In this document: piece by piece, positions 47,048 through 60,014 of the stretch
Numbering within the stretch: position 1 is the first letter of the stretch
How the letters are laid out: each line of letters starts with the position of its first letter
Translations under genes and position numbers: made by a program
The notes under the pieces: generated by a model
What the model was told of the DNA's origin: nothing
Database searches by the model: none
What the model saw: the letters and a program-made list of their open reading frames with translations, nothing else
NCBI GenBank assembly: GCA_008692225.1
Contig: VICG01000015.1
Coordinates: 265,001 to 329,000 of the forward strand
Origin: Monilinia fructicola
Taxonomy: Eukaryota; Ascomycota; Leotiomycetes; Helotiales; Sclerotiniaceae
DNA: 64,000 nt
Reading direction: 5' to 3'

Positions 47048-48417
47048 GTCATTGGGGTGTTTTGGATGGCGGCTGAGATGGATGTATATTGAGTGGCGTG
47101 AATGCCATGAAACGAAATAATGAAGTGGTAATTTGATTTATGAAAAGGAAGCGGAATGGCATGAGGTGGGAGATTATGAGAGAATGCATGAGAGGATGAA
47201 AGAATGAGAGCATGGACGAAAGAATGACGAGTGAAGGAAAGGAAAGAAAAGAAGAGAAAAGAACGATGGGCGTTAAGAAAGTCTTATTTACCAGATATAA
47301 CCGGACTTGGCCTGGTTTGGTTTGATTTGGGTTGCGTTGCGTTGCGTTGCGTTGCATTACCCTTTAAGCATTATAAATGCTTTGGACTCTGCATTATACA
47401 GATTGCACATATGGTTCTTAAGTTGCTTGTGGTGTTTTTCTCTTTTTGCGTCTTTGGTTTTTTAGGAGTCGGCTCTTCTTTTTTCTTTGATTCGTTGATA
47501 TGAATGAATGAATGAATAAATGGGTGGTGGATGGATTTGCGATTGCGTTTGCGTTTGGCGAAAGGTGTTGGTTTGGGGGTTCTTTGGATTTTGATTGGTT
47601 GGTTAGCTGAGTGGTTGGTTGGTTAGCTGATTGGTGTAATGTATTTAGAGATGTATATAGGTAGATGAGTAATATAATGAGATTTGTTATGTATGTTTGT
47701 TATGTTTGTTATATTTCTTGTGTTTATTGTTTTTTTCGTTCTGGGGTGGGATCTAATAGGGTGGGTGTTGGTTGATGTTGGTTGATGTTAGTGGATGTTG
47801 AAATGATGAGATGAAGAGATGAAGAGATGAAGAGATGAAGAGGTGAAGAGGTGAAGAGATGAAGTCAAATATTTAGAACTGAGATTATTAGATGGACTTG
47901 GCTGGTTGGTTGGTTGATTGGTTGATTGATTGCTTTATTGATGATGGATTTGGGAATTATAATAGAGAGGAATGATTTAATTGAAGGTGTAAGAAAGGGG
48001 GGAAAAGGAAGGGGAAGGGGAAGGGTAAAGTTTTAATTTTTATTTTGGTTTTTGTTTGATTTTGGTTTTGTTTTGGTTGATAGATTATGGATGGATGGAT
48101 GGATGAATGAATGGATGGATGGATCTTATAATAGATTAATAGATAATATGCCATATGAAGGCGAAGAAGAGGATGAATGGGGAGGGGAGGGGGGTAAGTA
48201 ATATGATATAAATAGTCACATACCTAGGTAATGACATAGCGAAACGAGGAAATCTCCCAAGGGAAAAAGGGGGGGAAATGTATGGATGATCTCACATTCT
48301 TAGCTTGAGGTGAAGAATGAGAGTGGATGTTGCAATCGCAAGTCGAGCTGAGATAGATTAATTTACCGAGTTGACGCGGAGAGTTGAGGTAAAGGGGGAT
48401 GTTGAAACGTGTAGTAA
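47048..48417. other. Low-complexity intergenic region
   Basis: No gene. Many short arrays: GTTGC (47333-47355), AATGAATG (47501-47515), GTTGGTTAGCTGA units (47598-47632), GATGAAGA (47805-47860), GGTTGATT (47900-47935), GGATGGAT (48085-48125). Frames here are repeats only. Confidence 0.5.
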
Positions 48418-48570
48418 GTAAGTACTTGGCGTTGTTTTGGGTCAATGCCGGGGTAAAAATCAAGCGAAAACGAAATTTATATTTCGTGTTTAAAAATTTA
48501 TAACAAATCAACGAATCTATTTAATTTTTTAAGTAAAACTTTAAAATATTAGGAATTCAAAAGATTAATA

Positions 48571-49584
48571 AGTCGCCTACCCTACTTCTTGCCACCCCCC
48601 CCCATTTGGCCAACATTTCACACCAAAAACGGCCATTTTAACGTATTTATAACTCTACGAAAAATAAATATATATTTTTTAAATTTTAATTAAAGCTTCT
48701 ATATATAATTATTAATAGATTCTAAAAATCTTAAATTTTTTGCGATTTTTTGATAAAAAGTTATAAAAGATTATGGAAAATTAAAATTCTAATTTTCGAT
48801 TTGTATATAAATCCTATACAAAATCAAAATCTTTAAAAAAAAGTTATATTTATTTAATAAAAATAATCAAAAATAATCTAAAAAATTTCTAAGAATCTTA
48901 AAGCTAATTTAAATTGAATATATTATTTTTTAATAATATATTATTATTTATAATAAAATGTTGAATATAGATTCTTAGATTTTAATGATAAAATTTTAAG
49001 TAAAAAAATTTTTAATTTTAATTTATTCAATAGTTTTAAATTATTATATATATTTTAAATAGCTTATTTATTATATATTGATTAATAGATTCTATAAAAG
49101 TTTATAGATTATTTTTAATTATTTTTTTTTAGAAATTATAAATATTTATTTCAAAGTTTCAATTTTGTATGTGTAACAAATATCACATGCCTTAGGCACG
49201 TAATATCTCATCACACTAAGCGATACTGTACATATAAAAGATCTTTAGATCCTTTAGAGATCTCTTCTCTTCTTAGCTTTTTTATTCTAATTAATTGATC
49301 TCTATTGATTCGCTTTAATATGTAATCGTAACAGTATATGATTTCTATACAAATCCAAAACCGAAAATTCTAATTTTCTATAATCTTTTATTACTCTTTA
49401 TAAAAAAATCACAAAAATTTAAGATTTTCAGAATCTATTAATAATTATATATAGAAGCTCTAATTAAAATTTAAAAAATATATATATTTATTTTTTCGTA
49501 GAGTTATAAATACGTTAAAATGGCCGTTTTTGGTGTGAAAATGTTGGCCAAATGGGGGGGTGGCGAGAAGTAGGGTAGGCGACT
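48571..49584. mobile_element. TIR element, family B, complete copy carrying a solo LTR
   Basis: 1014 bp between TA dinucleotides (48569-48570, 49585-49586), starting AGTCGCCTACCCTACTTC and ending with its complement. The arms match the 23287-24149 copy along their length. The excess length is explained by the 162-bp insertion at 49172-49333; without it and its 5-bp duplication the element is about 847 bp. Confidence 0.88.
49172..49333 (+). repeat. Solo LTR inserted in family B element
   Basis: 162 bp starting TGTAACAAATATCACATGCC and ending AATCGTAACA, with short inverted ends (TGTAACA/CGTAACA). It is flanked by GTATG (49167-49171) and GTATA (49334-49338), a 5-bp target duplication with one transition. 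The empty site survives in the family B copy near 23548-23558 (CACATACAAAATTG on the opposite strand). A second, older copy is at 49874-50032. No internal region of this retroelement is in the window. Confidence 0.8.
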
Positions 49585-49873
49585 TAGTTTGTTTGTTTAA
49601 ACTTCTAGAGATTGATGTTTTATAATATATAAAAGAAAGTTTAAAAAAATATACTATTTTATATTATCTATATTTTATACCTTTAATAAATCGGGTTGAA
49701 TTATAATTATAAAAAAGCAAAAAGTTATATTAAATAAATCATTTAATTTTATAAAATATATCAATCTTAATTTAGTTTTATTTATTATTATTAGATTTAT
49801 AAAAGCTTTTTTGAAAATAAAAATAAAAAAGTATAATAAATTTTTATTATATATAATAATAAAAGCATTATAT

Positions 49874-50032
49874 TATTACGATTATATCGAGCGAGTTAAA
49901 AGAGATTAATTAATTAGAATAAGAAAGCTAAGGAAAAAAGAGATCTTTAAAAGTCCTAGAGATCTCTTTTATATATAATATCGTTTAGCGTAATGAGATA
50001 TTATATGTCTAAAGCACGTAATATTCGTTATA
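49874..50032 (-). repeat. Solo LTR, second copy, RIP-decayed
   Basis: Its reverse complement follows 49172-49333: GTGCTTTAGACATATAAT, ATATCTCATTACGCTAAACG, TATATAAAAGAGATCTCTAG, TCTTATTCTAATTAATTAAT, with many C-to-T changes. Ends are TATTACG and GTTATA on the plus strand. No matching target duplication remains. Confidence 0.7.
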
Positions 50033-50035
50033 GAT

Positions 50036-50545
50036 TTAAAGAATCAACCTTAGAGAAAGAAATATAGAATTATATAATTCTTATACTTATACTATAGAAG
50101 GTTCAAAATGAAAAAATACAAACTTTAAATCCTTAATAGCTTATATAATTAATTATAAATATTCTGCGAAAATTCTAATTGGTCAAGTATTAATAAGCAA
50201 AAAACCTTAATCTTTTGATGTCGACTTTTCCGTTCTACCTTCGGAGCTTAATTATTCCGGCCATTCCATTCCGGTTATTCCATTTCAACTATTTCGAAGG
50301 TAGCTAATTATTTCAGCTATTTTAAAAATAATTAATCAATTCAGCCTATTCTATTTCGGTTTATTTTATTTTAGTCTATTTTATTTCGGCCTATTTTATT
50401 TTAATCTATTTTATTTTGGCTTATTCTATTTTAGCTTATTCCATTTTGGCCCATTCCATTTTAGCTCATTTTATTTTGGCCTATTCCATTTCGGCTTATT
50501 TTATTTCGGCCGATTCCATTCCGGCCATTCCATTTCAGCTATTAT
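50036..50545 (+). repeat. Degenerate repeat with ATTCCATTTCGGCYT tandem array
   Basis: 50036-50230 is unique-looking AT-rich sequence shared, inverted, with 780-985. From about 50255 to 50545 it becomes a degenerate tandem array with a unit of about 15 bp, ATTCCATTTCGGCYT and variants (TTTTATTTTGGCC, TTTTATTTCGGTT), about 18-20 units. The variants differ mainly by C/T, so an originally GC-richer array has been mutated. A short tail of the same array is at 655-720 on the other strand. Confidence 0.75.
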
Positions 50546-50567
50546 ATATAAGGCGTATATTTATTTC

Positions 50568-50900
50568 GAAATAATAATAAATAATAAATAATAATAATAA
50601 ATAATAAATATAATAAATAATAAATAATAAATAATATAATAATAAATAATAAATAATAAAAATAATAAATAATAAATAATAAATAATAAATAATAAATAA
50701 TAATAATAAATAATAAATAATAAATAATAAATAAATAAATAATAATAATAAATAATAAATAATAAATAATAAATAATAAATAATAAATAATAAATAATAA
50801 ATAATAAATAATAAATAATAAATAATAAATAATAAATAATAAATAATAAATAATAAATAATAAATAATAAATAATAAATAATAAATAATAAATAATAAAT
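50568..50900. repeat. (AATAATAA)n microsatellite
   Basis: About 330 bp of AATAAATAATAA units directly against the left LTR of retrotransposon copy 2. Frames on the minus strand across it encode only Tyr/Leu/Ile repeats and are not genes. It mirrors the array at 420-610. Confidence 0.95.
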
Positions 50901-50901
50901 A

Positions 50902-51046
50902 TGTCAGGAAGCAACCCTTACACAAGGGTTATATAATTATCAGAGCTAGTATTTAAAGGGAAAGGATCTTTAATTCTTTCCTTTTTCTCTTTATAAATAA
51001 TTATATTATTTTAGTTAATCTTTTTGTTTCTTTGTACTTTATTATA
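50902..51046 (+). repeat. LTR of copy 2 (5')
   Basis: Begins TGTCAGGAAGCAACCCTTAC, the best-preserved version of this LTR end, and contains the AAAGGATCTTTAATTCTTTCC hairpin-like block. The right end is mutated (TACTTTATTATA for TACCTCGTCACA). Confidence 0.85.
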
Positions 51047-52795
51047 AAGTTATTTATTTTTCAAAATTGAAGAGTTTTATTAATTAAATTTAAACATTAT
51101 TAAACTAATTTATTAAAAGGATTTCCTTATTTAAATAAAACCCTGAAGACTTCTAGATCAATCCAAAAATACTTTAAAAACATTCTAAATTGTGAAATTA
51201 TATAATGCTAATTATAGAACTGTAACCAAATCAAATAATTCATTTTATTTTAATGTAAATAGTATATTTTAGAAGATAATATATCAAATTTTACGAAACT
51301 ATACTCAAATCTAATATAATAATCCAATTACTATCACAAATCTAAATATAGATTAAGATCAATTCGAAAAATTATAATTGAATAATAATGAGAAAGAAAT
51401 TATATTTAATAACGAAAACAAATAAAAGAGCAAAAACAAAAAAATAACGTTTAACAATAATAGTTTAAAACTTTCTATTTTAAACTTTCTAAAATCTAAA
51501 AAAAAGTACTTATTTAAAATAAAAGTATAATTATTATTATTATTAAGCTTTTTATTATTCTAATCCCTTCTTTTACTTTGTTAAAACTAAGGTTACATTA
51601 TAATACTATCCAAGTTATTCTTTGGAATTTCCCTACATCTAAAAGCTTTTAATAAAAAGGATAAATACTTAATTAATCCTATTTCAAATATATATAATCT
51701 TATTAAAAAGCAAAATAAAGTTAATAAAGGAATAGAAGCTAGATTTAGTAGATATAACTTTAATCATAATCAATATTAAGCTTAACATTCATTATTGAAT
51801 ATAAATATATCGTTAAAATCCCAAATTATTATAATTTAACAAAAAATAGAAGATAAAAGTATTTAAAAAAAAAGATCGCGAAAGAAAAGAAAAAACTTTC
51901 CGTAATTAAAAGACTTTTAGCCGAATTTATATAAAATCACAACTAATCTTTTAAAAAACCAAAAAACTACCTTATAACACTATACCAAGCTAATAAATAT
52001 CAGATTAATATAATAATTACCAACAGAAATTTGTGGATTAATAACAAATCTAAATATAGATTTTACTTATATAACTAATAATATTAATATAAAAGAAAAA
52101 TTTAAGCTTAAAGTATTATTAATTTTTAATAAAAGAAAATCGAATATACGTTTCTGAATTATAAAATTAGAAGACTATATAACCTTAGAAAATATACATA
52201 ATAAAGCAGAATAAATTGTTTTAATATAAAACTATATTACAAAAATTAATAAAACACAGAATTCAATTAATTAAACTAAGTATAAATAATATTAACAATT
52301 TAAAAGTTTAAAATTAATAATTATTAAATAATAGCTTTTTTAAATAATATAGATTAATAAATACTAATATAAAAGCAAACCTTAAGATATAAAATATAAA
52401 AATAAAGGATAAATAATTAATCTAAGATTTTATTAATTATTTTAAATTAATATTACAAAATGTATTTTGATTATATAAAAACTAATCAATTATAATAAAC
52501 TATAAGCTAAAACTATTATAAAAACATTCTAACTAGAATATATATTAATTATAATAGATTATTATTAATAATATTTGGAGAATTAAAAATAGCAATATAG
52601 AATACTAAAAATTTCATTTATATACAAAGAAACTTTTTCCAAAATCAATTAGATTTAAAATCTACAATATATTTATAATAAATACTTAAAATTAAATATA
52701 TTATAAAATATAATATTACTAAATAAAAAAAAAGAATCCTTTTTTTTAAAATATATTAATAAAATATTGTAAAAAAGCTTATAATAAAAACATAT

Positions 52796-52850
52796 ATTTC
52801 TACTACAAAAAAAAAAAACTATTGTACTAGAGATTACCCTAAAAAACCAA
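52796..52850 (+). pseudogene. Gag zinc-knuckle relic, copy 2
   Basis: Reads YFYYKKKNYCTRDYPKKP. The spacing fits C-X2-C-X4-H-X4-C with all four metal ligands turned to Tyr. Comparison with copy 1, where His survives, confirms the identity. Confidence 0.6.
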
Positions 52851-55800
52851 AAAACGAAAAGCTTTCCCAAACCTGAAAGCTATAGAATATAAAAAAATAA
52901 ACTTTTAATTAATTAAATTAAGATAAAAAAGGGATTATAATAATTCTTGGATAATAAACTTAAATAAATTATTTTATAATTAAATTAATATTAAAAAAAA
53001 AAGAAATATATTATATAATAAATATATTAAAATCAATAAAAATATAATAAACTATTATATTAATATTGTTAAAAAATATATTATAAGAATTATTATTATT
53101 AAAATTATATAAGAATAAAAATATCATATTACAATCTGCTCTGATAATCGAAAATACATATAACTACTTTCAAATTATATATAGATACTTATTAAATATT
53201 TTTAATTATAAAAATTATCTTTACAAAAAAAAAAATAGAAATAAAATAATATTTTAAGTAATAATAAATTTAAAAGCTATTGTAAATTTTATTAAACCAG
53301 AAATAATCAGATAAATTAATTATAAAAACATTAATATATATTACCTTACAATATAGAATATAAACAAAAAGATAATAGTATTAGTTTTAAATATTATGGA
53401 AAGGAAAATAAAATTTAAATATCTTTTCTTTAAAGAAAAAAATTATTAATAATCTTTTACAAAATACTTTTGCAAGTAATTAATATTATCTTTAAATTAT
53501 TATTTTTAAAAACAATTTAATTTAAAGATAGATTAAAGAATGAGAAAATTAAAACGAAATGAAGAAAGGATATTTAAGGAAGTATAGAATTTTTTTCAAA
53601 TTATTAATATTATATTATAATACAGAAATAAGAGTGGAAAAGGAAGTAAAAGAATCTTTATTATTAATAATAATATTTTTAATATTAATAGAGGAATTAA
53701 ACCTGAATTTAATTATAGTAATATTATAGTAAATCCCAAATAAATATAAGGAATTTATCAAAGTATTTAATAAAATAGAGATAAAAAAAACTTCCATTAT
53801 ATAAACTAAAAATAAACTACAAAATTACATTGTGATTAAATATAATATTATTATTTAGCTTAATATACAATCTATCAAAAGCAAAAATTAAAAATATTAA
53901 AAAAATATATAAAAAAAATAATAAGATTAGAGTTTATTAGATCAATCAAATTAAAAGTAAATATATTAATATTGTTTGTAAAAAAAAAAAAGGGTATTAT
54001 AAAAACTATAATTATATATAAATTATCAAAAATATTAATACAATAATTATCCTGAATAAATATTCAATTTCATTAATATTAAAAATATTTAATAAATTAA
54101 AAAAAGCAATTATATTTATAAAAACTAGATTTAAAAGAAGTTTATAATTTAATATATATATATAAAGAAAATAAATGAAAAACAGCTTTTTATAGCAGAT
54201 TAAACTTTTATAAAGTATTTAATATAGTACTATTTAGATTATACAATATATTAGTAACTTTTTAGACTTATATTAATCAATATTTAAAATAATTTATAAA
54301 TAAACTAGTAATAATCTACTTGGATAATATTTTAATTTACTTTAAAAACAAAAAAGAATATAAAAGTTATATAAATAAGTATTAAAATAACTATTTAAAA
54401 TAAAAGTTATTTTATAAGTTTAAGAAATATTAGTTTAAAGTTAAATAAATAAAATTTTTTGATTATATAATATTAAATAAAGAAATAATTATGGATTTTA
54501 TTAGAATAGAAATAATAATCGCTTGGTTATCTTTGAAAAACGTTTAGGAAATATTATTATTCTTTGGATTCTATAATTTCTATAAACGATTTATATTGTT
54601 ATATAGCGAAATAATATTGTTATTAATTAATTTAATAAAAGAAAAAATTAAATTTGTTTTGGTTTTAAAAAATGCAAAGTAACTTTTAAAAAACTTAAGG
54701 ATATTTTCACAAAAGCATTATTATTAGGCTATTTTATTGTAATATTGGTATATTTCCTAAAAATAGATATATTGATAAAGGTTTGTATAAAATTTTGTTT
54801 TTAGAAACAAAAGAATGGATATAAATATCCAATTATATTTTATTTAAAAAAACTAATATTAATAAAAATTAATTATATAATTTTCGATTAAAAATTGCTG
54901 GCTATTATAAAAACAATAAAATATTAAAGATACTTTTTTAAAAGAAGTATAATATTAAATAATTATTAATAATAGATTACAATAATTTAAAATATTTTAT
55001 AATATTAAAAATATTAATAAAAAAGATAAATATAATAAGCAATAATGTTATCAAAAATAGATTTTGTGATTATTTATAAACTAGGTAAAACAATTTAGTA
55101 AATATATTATTAAAAAGATTAAATTACTAAAGCAAGGATTTTAAATTAATCCTATTGTTAAAACTATATTATTAATTATTTAATTTATTTTTAATTATAG
55201 ATAGCTAATAAAATCTATTATATACTATTGTAGTTAAAATAAATATAATCTATAAAAAAGAAAGGTATTATATAATAAGGGAATTAAAAAAAATAGAAAA
55301 TACAAAATTAAATTATAATAATATATAGGGTATAATAATCTTGTTTTATTAATATTGAATTAAGGAAAATATTATAGTAGAAGTTGGAAATATAAAAAAG
55401 GATTAATAAAATTAATTAAAATAATCTTAATTAAGCTATTAAGATCTGAATAGAAAAAAAGTTTATTATATATAACAATTTCTAATATTATAAAAGTAAT
55501 AAGATTATATATATTATTAAATAAAACGATTATAAAAATTATTGTTATAAGGCATTTTATAATTACAAATGAAAAGCTATTTTAAATAAAAAGTCAATAA
55601 TAAATTTTAGATTAAAATATACTAACTATAAAACAATATAAAAAGATTATTTATATTAAAAAAAAATAAATGCAAATATAATAGATTATATTAAATCTTT
55701 ATATAGTATTATTGAGAAATAAACCTTTTATATAAAAAGAAGACTTAAAGAATTAATATTAATATTAATTTTTATAAAGGCTTATAAATGGATTTATTTT

Positions 55801-58179
55801 AATAGATTTAATTATTAATTTATTAATATTATAATTTAAAAGAATAATTTAGTAATAGTAAAAATAGATGAAAAAGAACTTATTTTTGTATTTAGTATAT
55901 AATTATATTCTAATAATAATAAATAAATTCATTAAAGAAATAAATTTTAATTCTAATTAAAAAAGATATAATAATTAATTTAATTCGCTTTTATTTTTAT
56001 TCAAATTATAATAACAAAGTATAAAATATTAAATTTAATTGTTTTGAGATAGGGTAATGAATCTTTTTTACAAATGCTTTTTGGAAATAGTTTTGAAGAA
56101 TTTATTTCAGGTATAATCTAGAAAATTTTTTAATAGTATTTTTATTTATAAACTAAATAGTTTTATTAAATAAATAAACTAAATTATTAAGGTTTATATT
56201 AAATATTTTATTAATTATGAAGTAAGATAATTGAGCAAAGTCTTTTATTTGTAATAGAATATGTTTATAATTTCTATATTAATATTAATTATAAATATTT
56301 TATTATTTAAAACAAAATAAAAAACAAATATTATTATTATTTAATTAATACGAAATATATAAACAGAAATTAGAAGATACTTTGTTAATTAATAAAAAAA
56401 CTGAAAGTTATTGTTCATTTATAATTATAATAAAAGAAGAATTGATCTATATTCATTTAAATCTAATGATAGTAATACTATTATAGTACAAAGTATAAAC
56501 CCTCAATATCAAAAAGTATAGGATAATAATCTAATTTAATAATAATTAAAAATATATTAATAGAATAGAAAGTATACTAAATTCGGATGTAAAAATAATA
56601 TAGATTTATTTTAAAATGAATTAGAAAGTATAAGGATTGTAAGCTTATAGAATTGAAATTATTATATTGATCTTTTAATATTAATGTTCTATGTTTTTAT
56701 TAAAATATTTTTATATTATATAAAACAGCAAATCAAATGAAACCTGTTTGAAACGAAGTTAAAAAGGATATTAGATTGTAAGACTTGTATAGAAATATAT
56801 AATATGAAGGGAATATTAATTTTATATATGATATGTTAAAAAGGATTCTTGATTTTAAAATAAAAGGAAAATAAAAAAAATTAGAAATTTTTATATTAAA
56901 TAAAAAGGATTATTTAAATGATAAAAATATATAGTAAAAGCCAAAGAATTCTAATTAATACGCTTTAAGATATAATTAAAGAAATTCTTTAAATTGTATT
57001 CTTTGTTACTACAAAAGCTTTTATATAAAAATAACTTAAAAATTTAGAATAAGAAATAAGAATTAATAAATATTAATCTTAGATTATAAATAAAAAACAT
57101 ATATTATTATCCCAATTTTAAAAATAAAATTAAACTAAAAAAAAATTAAACAAAATTATTATAAATTAAAGATTATAAAGATAATACTTAAATAATTAAA
57201 ACCGGATTCTAAACTATTATAAATAATAACCTATTTGAAAATAATAAATTATTATTTAAATGAATTTATATAATTTCAAAAATATTATAAAAAATATATA
57301 TAATTAATAAATTAAAATATATAAAGTAATTAAATAATCAGCAATATTATTATAATAATATTAGGGATAAACCTTATTTTCTAAATAAAAGAATATTAGA
57401 TTAACTTTGAAAATTTTTAATAAATATTTTATATAAAAAAAGGGTTAAAATATTAATTTTAATACTTTTAGAAAATATAGAAATAGAAACTTATTAACCT
57501 TATTAATATTATTATTCTTATTGTAGATTATATAATCATTATATTATTAATACTTTTTAAATTTAATTTCTATTAAAATATTCTTTTTAGAAATAATAGT
57601 AATAATATTAAATTAATTAAAATAAATATAATAAACTTTAATAAATTAGGGCTAATATTTTAAATTAATAAAGTAATATTTATAACAAACGTTTTTTTTA
57701 AATTATAGCAAAAGTATGAGGTTTGTTAATAATAGAAGGATAATTTGATTTATATAATAATAAAACGCAAAAAAAAAGTTTATAATATAATAAATATTAA
57801 ATAAAAAGAATTATAAAAATAAATAGAATTAAATATATAAACAAGTTTTTTAAGAGAAATAATTATAAAAGAATATATTTCGAATATATAGAATATTATT
57901 AATATATTTATAAAGAAGAGCGATTAAAAAATTTAAGAGTAATATTATTAATTATTCTATTTTCGGAGAAAGTAATAATATACGAATAATATATAAACCT
58001 AATAAAAGAACAAAAGCGTAATTTAATTGTATTAATGTATAAAAAAGATACAGTTAAAAAATAATTATAATAATTAGTAAAGAACAATTAGGCAAAGATT
58101 GGGGTGAGACTGTGGTTATATTTAAATTAATTAATAATAAAAAAAAGCAGTTATAAAGTAATGATTAAGTATATAATTC

Positions 58180-58233
58180 AATTTATAAAAAAAAAAAAAA
58201 AAATTAATAGAAAAAAAAAAAAAAAAAATTAAG

Positions 58234-58265
<32 letters not shown>
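58180..58265 (+). repeat. Poly-A tracts in copy 2
   Basis: Several A runs of 14-25 bases separated by short TTAATAG/TTAAG spacers, inside the 3' half of the retrotransposon. Copy 1 has no equally long T run in the matching part, so this is a local expansion. Confidence 0.7.
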
Positions 58266-59866
58266 AATAAATTAATTATATTACAAAAAGAGAAAAGCCG
58301 GAAAATTAATTATATTATAAATCAAAAGATTATAAATATAAATAAAATAATATTGAACATTTTAAGAAATGTAGAAAGAGGTAAAAAACGATATATTAAT
58401 ATAAGAAATATAAAACAATAATAATAAAATTATTTAAAATAATAAAAAAAAGTGTAGTTGTAAAAAAGGAAAATAAAGATATTTATATTAAATTAATAAA
58501 TGTAATAGAGAAATGTGGTTGGAAGAAGAAGGAAAACTCCTAGGTATTTATGTTAAAATTGAAAAATTGAAACAAAAATTGTGAATGAAGATGAATAATT
58601 TAGAAAAATTTGTATTAAGATCGGTAGAGGAAATTAACAAATTAGGAATAAAAATGGAATTATTAAAAAATTTAATAATCTTTTAAATATTAATTAAAAT
58701 GGCGGGGGAAGAATATTGAATCAAAGAATTTTATAGGGAAAATCTTTAAGAATTAAAATACTTTAATGAAATCTTAGCTTAAAATTATCAATATTAAAGA
58801 GGGGGGCGGATAATGATGTACAAATGGAAGTATAATATTATAATTAAAGAACTTATTATTTAATAATAAAAAAAAGAAGGTTAAAATAGCGGGTAAAAAT
58901 CTAATAAAAATAAAGTTTGAAGGAATGTGTATGCTATACTTAGAAAAGCCGGAAGTTTTTAATATTTTTGAAAATCCGATTTAATATGTATGAACTTAAT
59001 CTTAAATTTTATGAAATAAAAAAGATTATAATTCTTATAGGGAAAATAATATTTACTTTTATAGGAATATATAATATATATATACTTGGTTTTATAAAAC
59101 TTTTATTAAATTATAATACGTAAATATGTTGATAATAGGTTACTTATTTTGCGAATAAATGTATTATAGTCTTAGATTGCAAAAGTTAAATTTTATAAAT
59201 GAATGGTATACGATATAATCAAAAGTGGAAATAGAAATTAAATTATCAATATATATATTAATAAAAACGAAGGTAATTTTTAATCCTGTTAATATTAATT
59301 CAAATATACCTTTCAAATATACAGAATAAAGATAGAAATAATGAATTATTAATAAAAATGGTTTAATATTGCAATCGAAACAACGAAAAGCCTAAATAGA
59401 AGTGAAAATTGGAATGGTGTACCTCTATCCACTAGAAAAGAATGAATGGAATATAATTTATAGCTTAAATAAAAATCCAAAGAAATTAAACTTTAACATT
59501 ATAAAAGCATTAAAGGCAGAAAAAGAATAGGTAAAGTGAATAAAAAAAATAATATTTCATACTTGCATATTAGAATAATAGCATTAAAGGGGTAGCATTA
59601 AAATAAGTTAAAAGAAGAATATAGGCTTACAATAAAGAAAAGGAATAAAACCTATATTTATTTTGCTTTTTTTCTCTTTTGTATAGAAATATATTATTTA
59701 ATACAAAAGTTAAAAAAGCAATAAAAAAGAAGATTTTATAGAATATTATAAAAGTTAATACAAATTATTTTTTTATAAAACCCTTAAAGATATTATTATT
59801 AATTAAAAAACGAATTGCAATGGTTTATTAAAATTACCGGGATTAAATATAAAAAGAAGAGGCTTA

Positions 59867-60014
59867 TATTAAAAAGCAATCCTTTACACAAAGATTATAT
59901 AATTATCAAAGCTAGTATTTAAAGGAAAAGGATCTTTAATCCTTTCCTTTTTCTTTTTATGAATAATTACATTATTTCAGTTGACCCCTCTATTTCCTCG
60001 TACCTATCGTCACA
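59867..60014 (+). repeat. LTR of copy 2 (3')
   Basis: Its left end is mutated (TATTAAAAAGCAATCC), but the right end is well kept: GTTGACCCCTCTATTTCCTCG and ATCGTCACA. Together with 50902-51046 and the copy 1 LTRs it defines a consensus of about 146 bp, TGTCAGG...CGTCACA. Confidence 0.85.

Larger units (their letters stand above)
48418..49700. mobile_element. TIR element, family C, copy 2, split by family B insertion
   Basis: 48418-48568 matches 6208-6310 (AGTACTTGGCGTTGTTTTGG, AATGCCGGGGTAAAAATCA, AATTTATAACAAATCAACG). After the family B element, 49587-49700 resumes with sequence like 6370-6430 (TTTTATAATATATAAAAGAA, ATATACTATTTTATA). The outer right end is decayed. This shows that C was present before B inserted. 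Confidence 0.6.
50902..60014 (+). mobile_element. RIP-degraded Ty3/gypsy LTR retrotransposon, copy 2
   Basis: 9.1 kb between LTRs at 50902-51046 and 59867-60014. On the plus strand the order is zinc-knuckle relic (52796-52850), reverse transcriptase motif V-I-I-Y-L-D-N-I-L-I-Y (54308-54340; the second catalytic Asp is now Asn, a G-to-A change), then the RT/RNase H junction, MDFIRIEII...FFGFYNFYKRF (about 54490-54590), and an integrase-like region near 55780-55850. Stops break every frame, and the plus strand is A-rich. Gag before Pol, and RT before RNase H and integrase, make it Ty3/gypsy. It is the same family as 7066-15750, in opposite orientation. No matching target duplication: the left flank is microsatellite. 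Confidence 0.88.

Noticed and set aside
50542..50925. Minus-strand frames of 117-127 codons rich in Tyr/Leu/Ile
   Set aside because: They are translations of the AATAAATA microsatellite and end in the LTR; no real protein.
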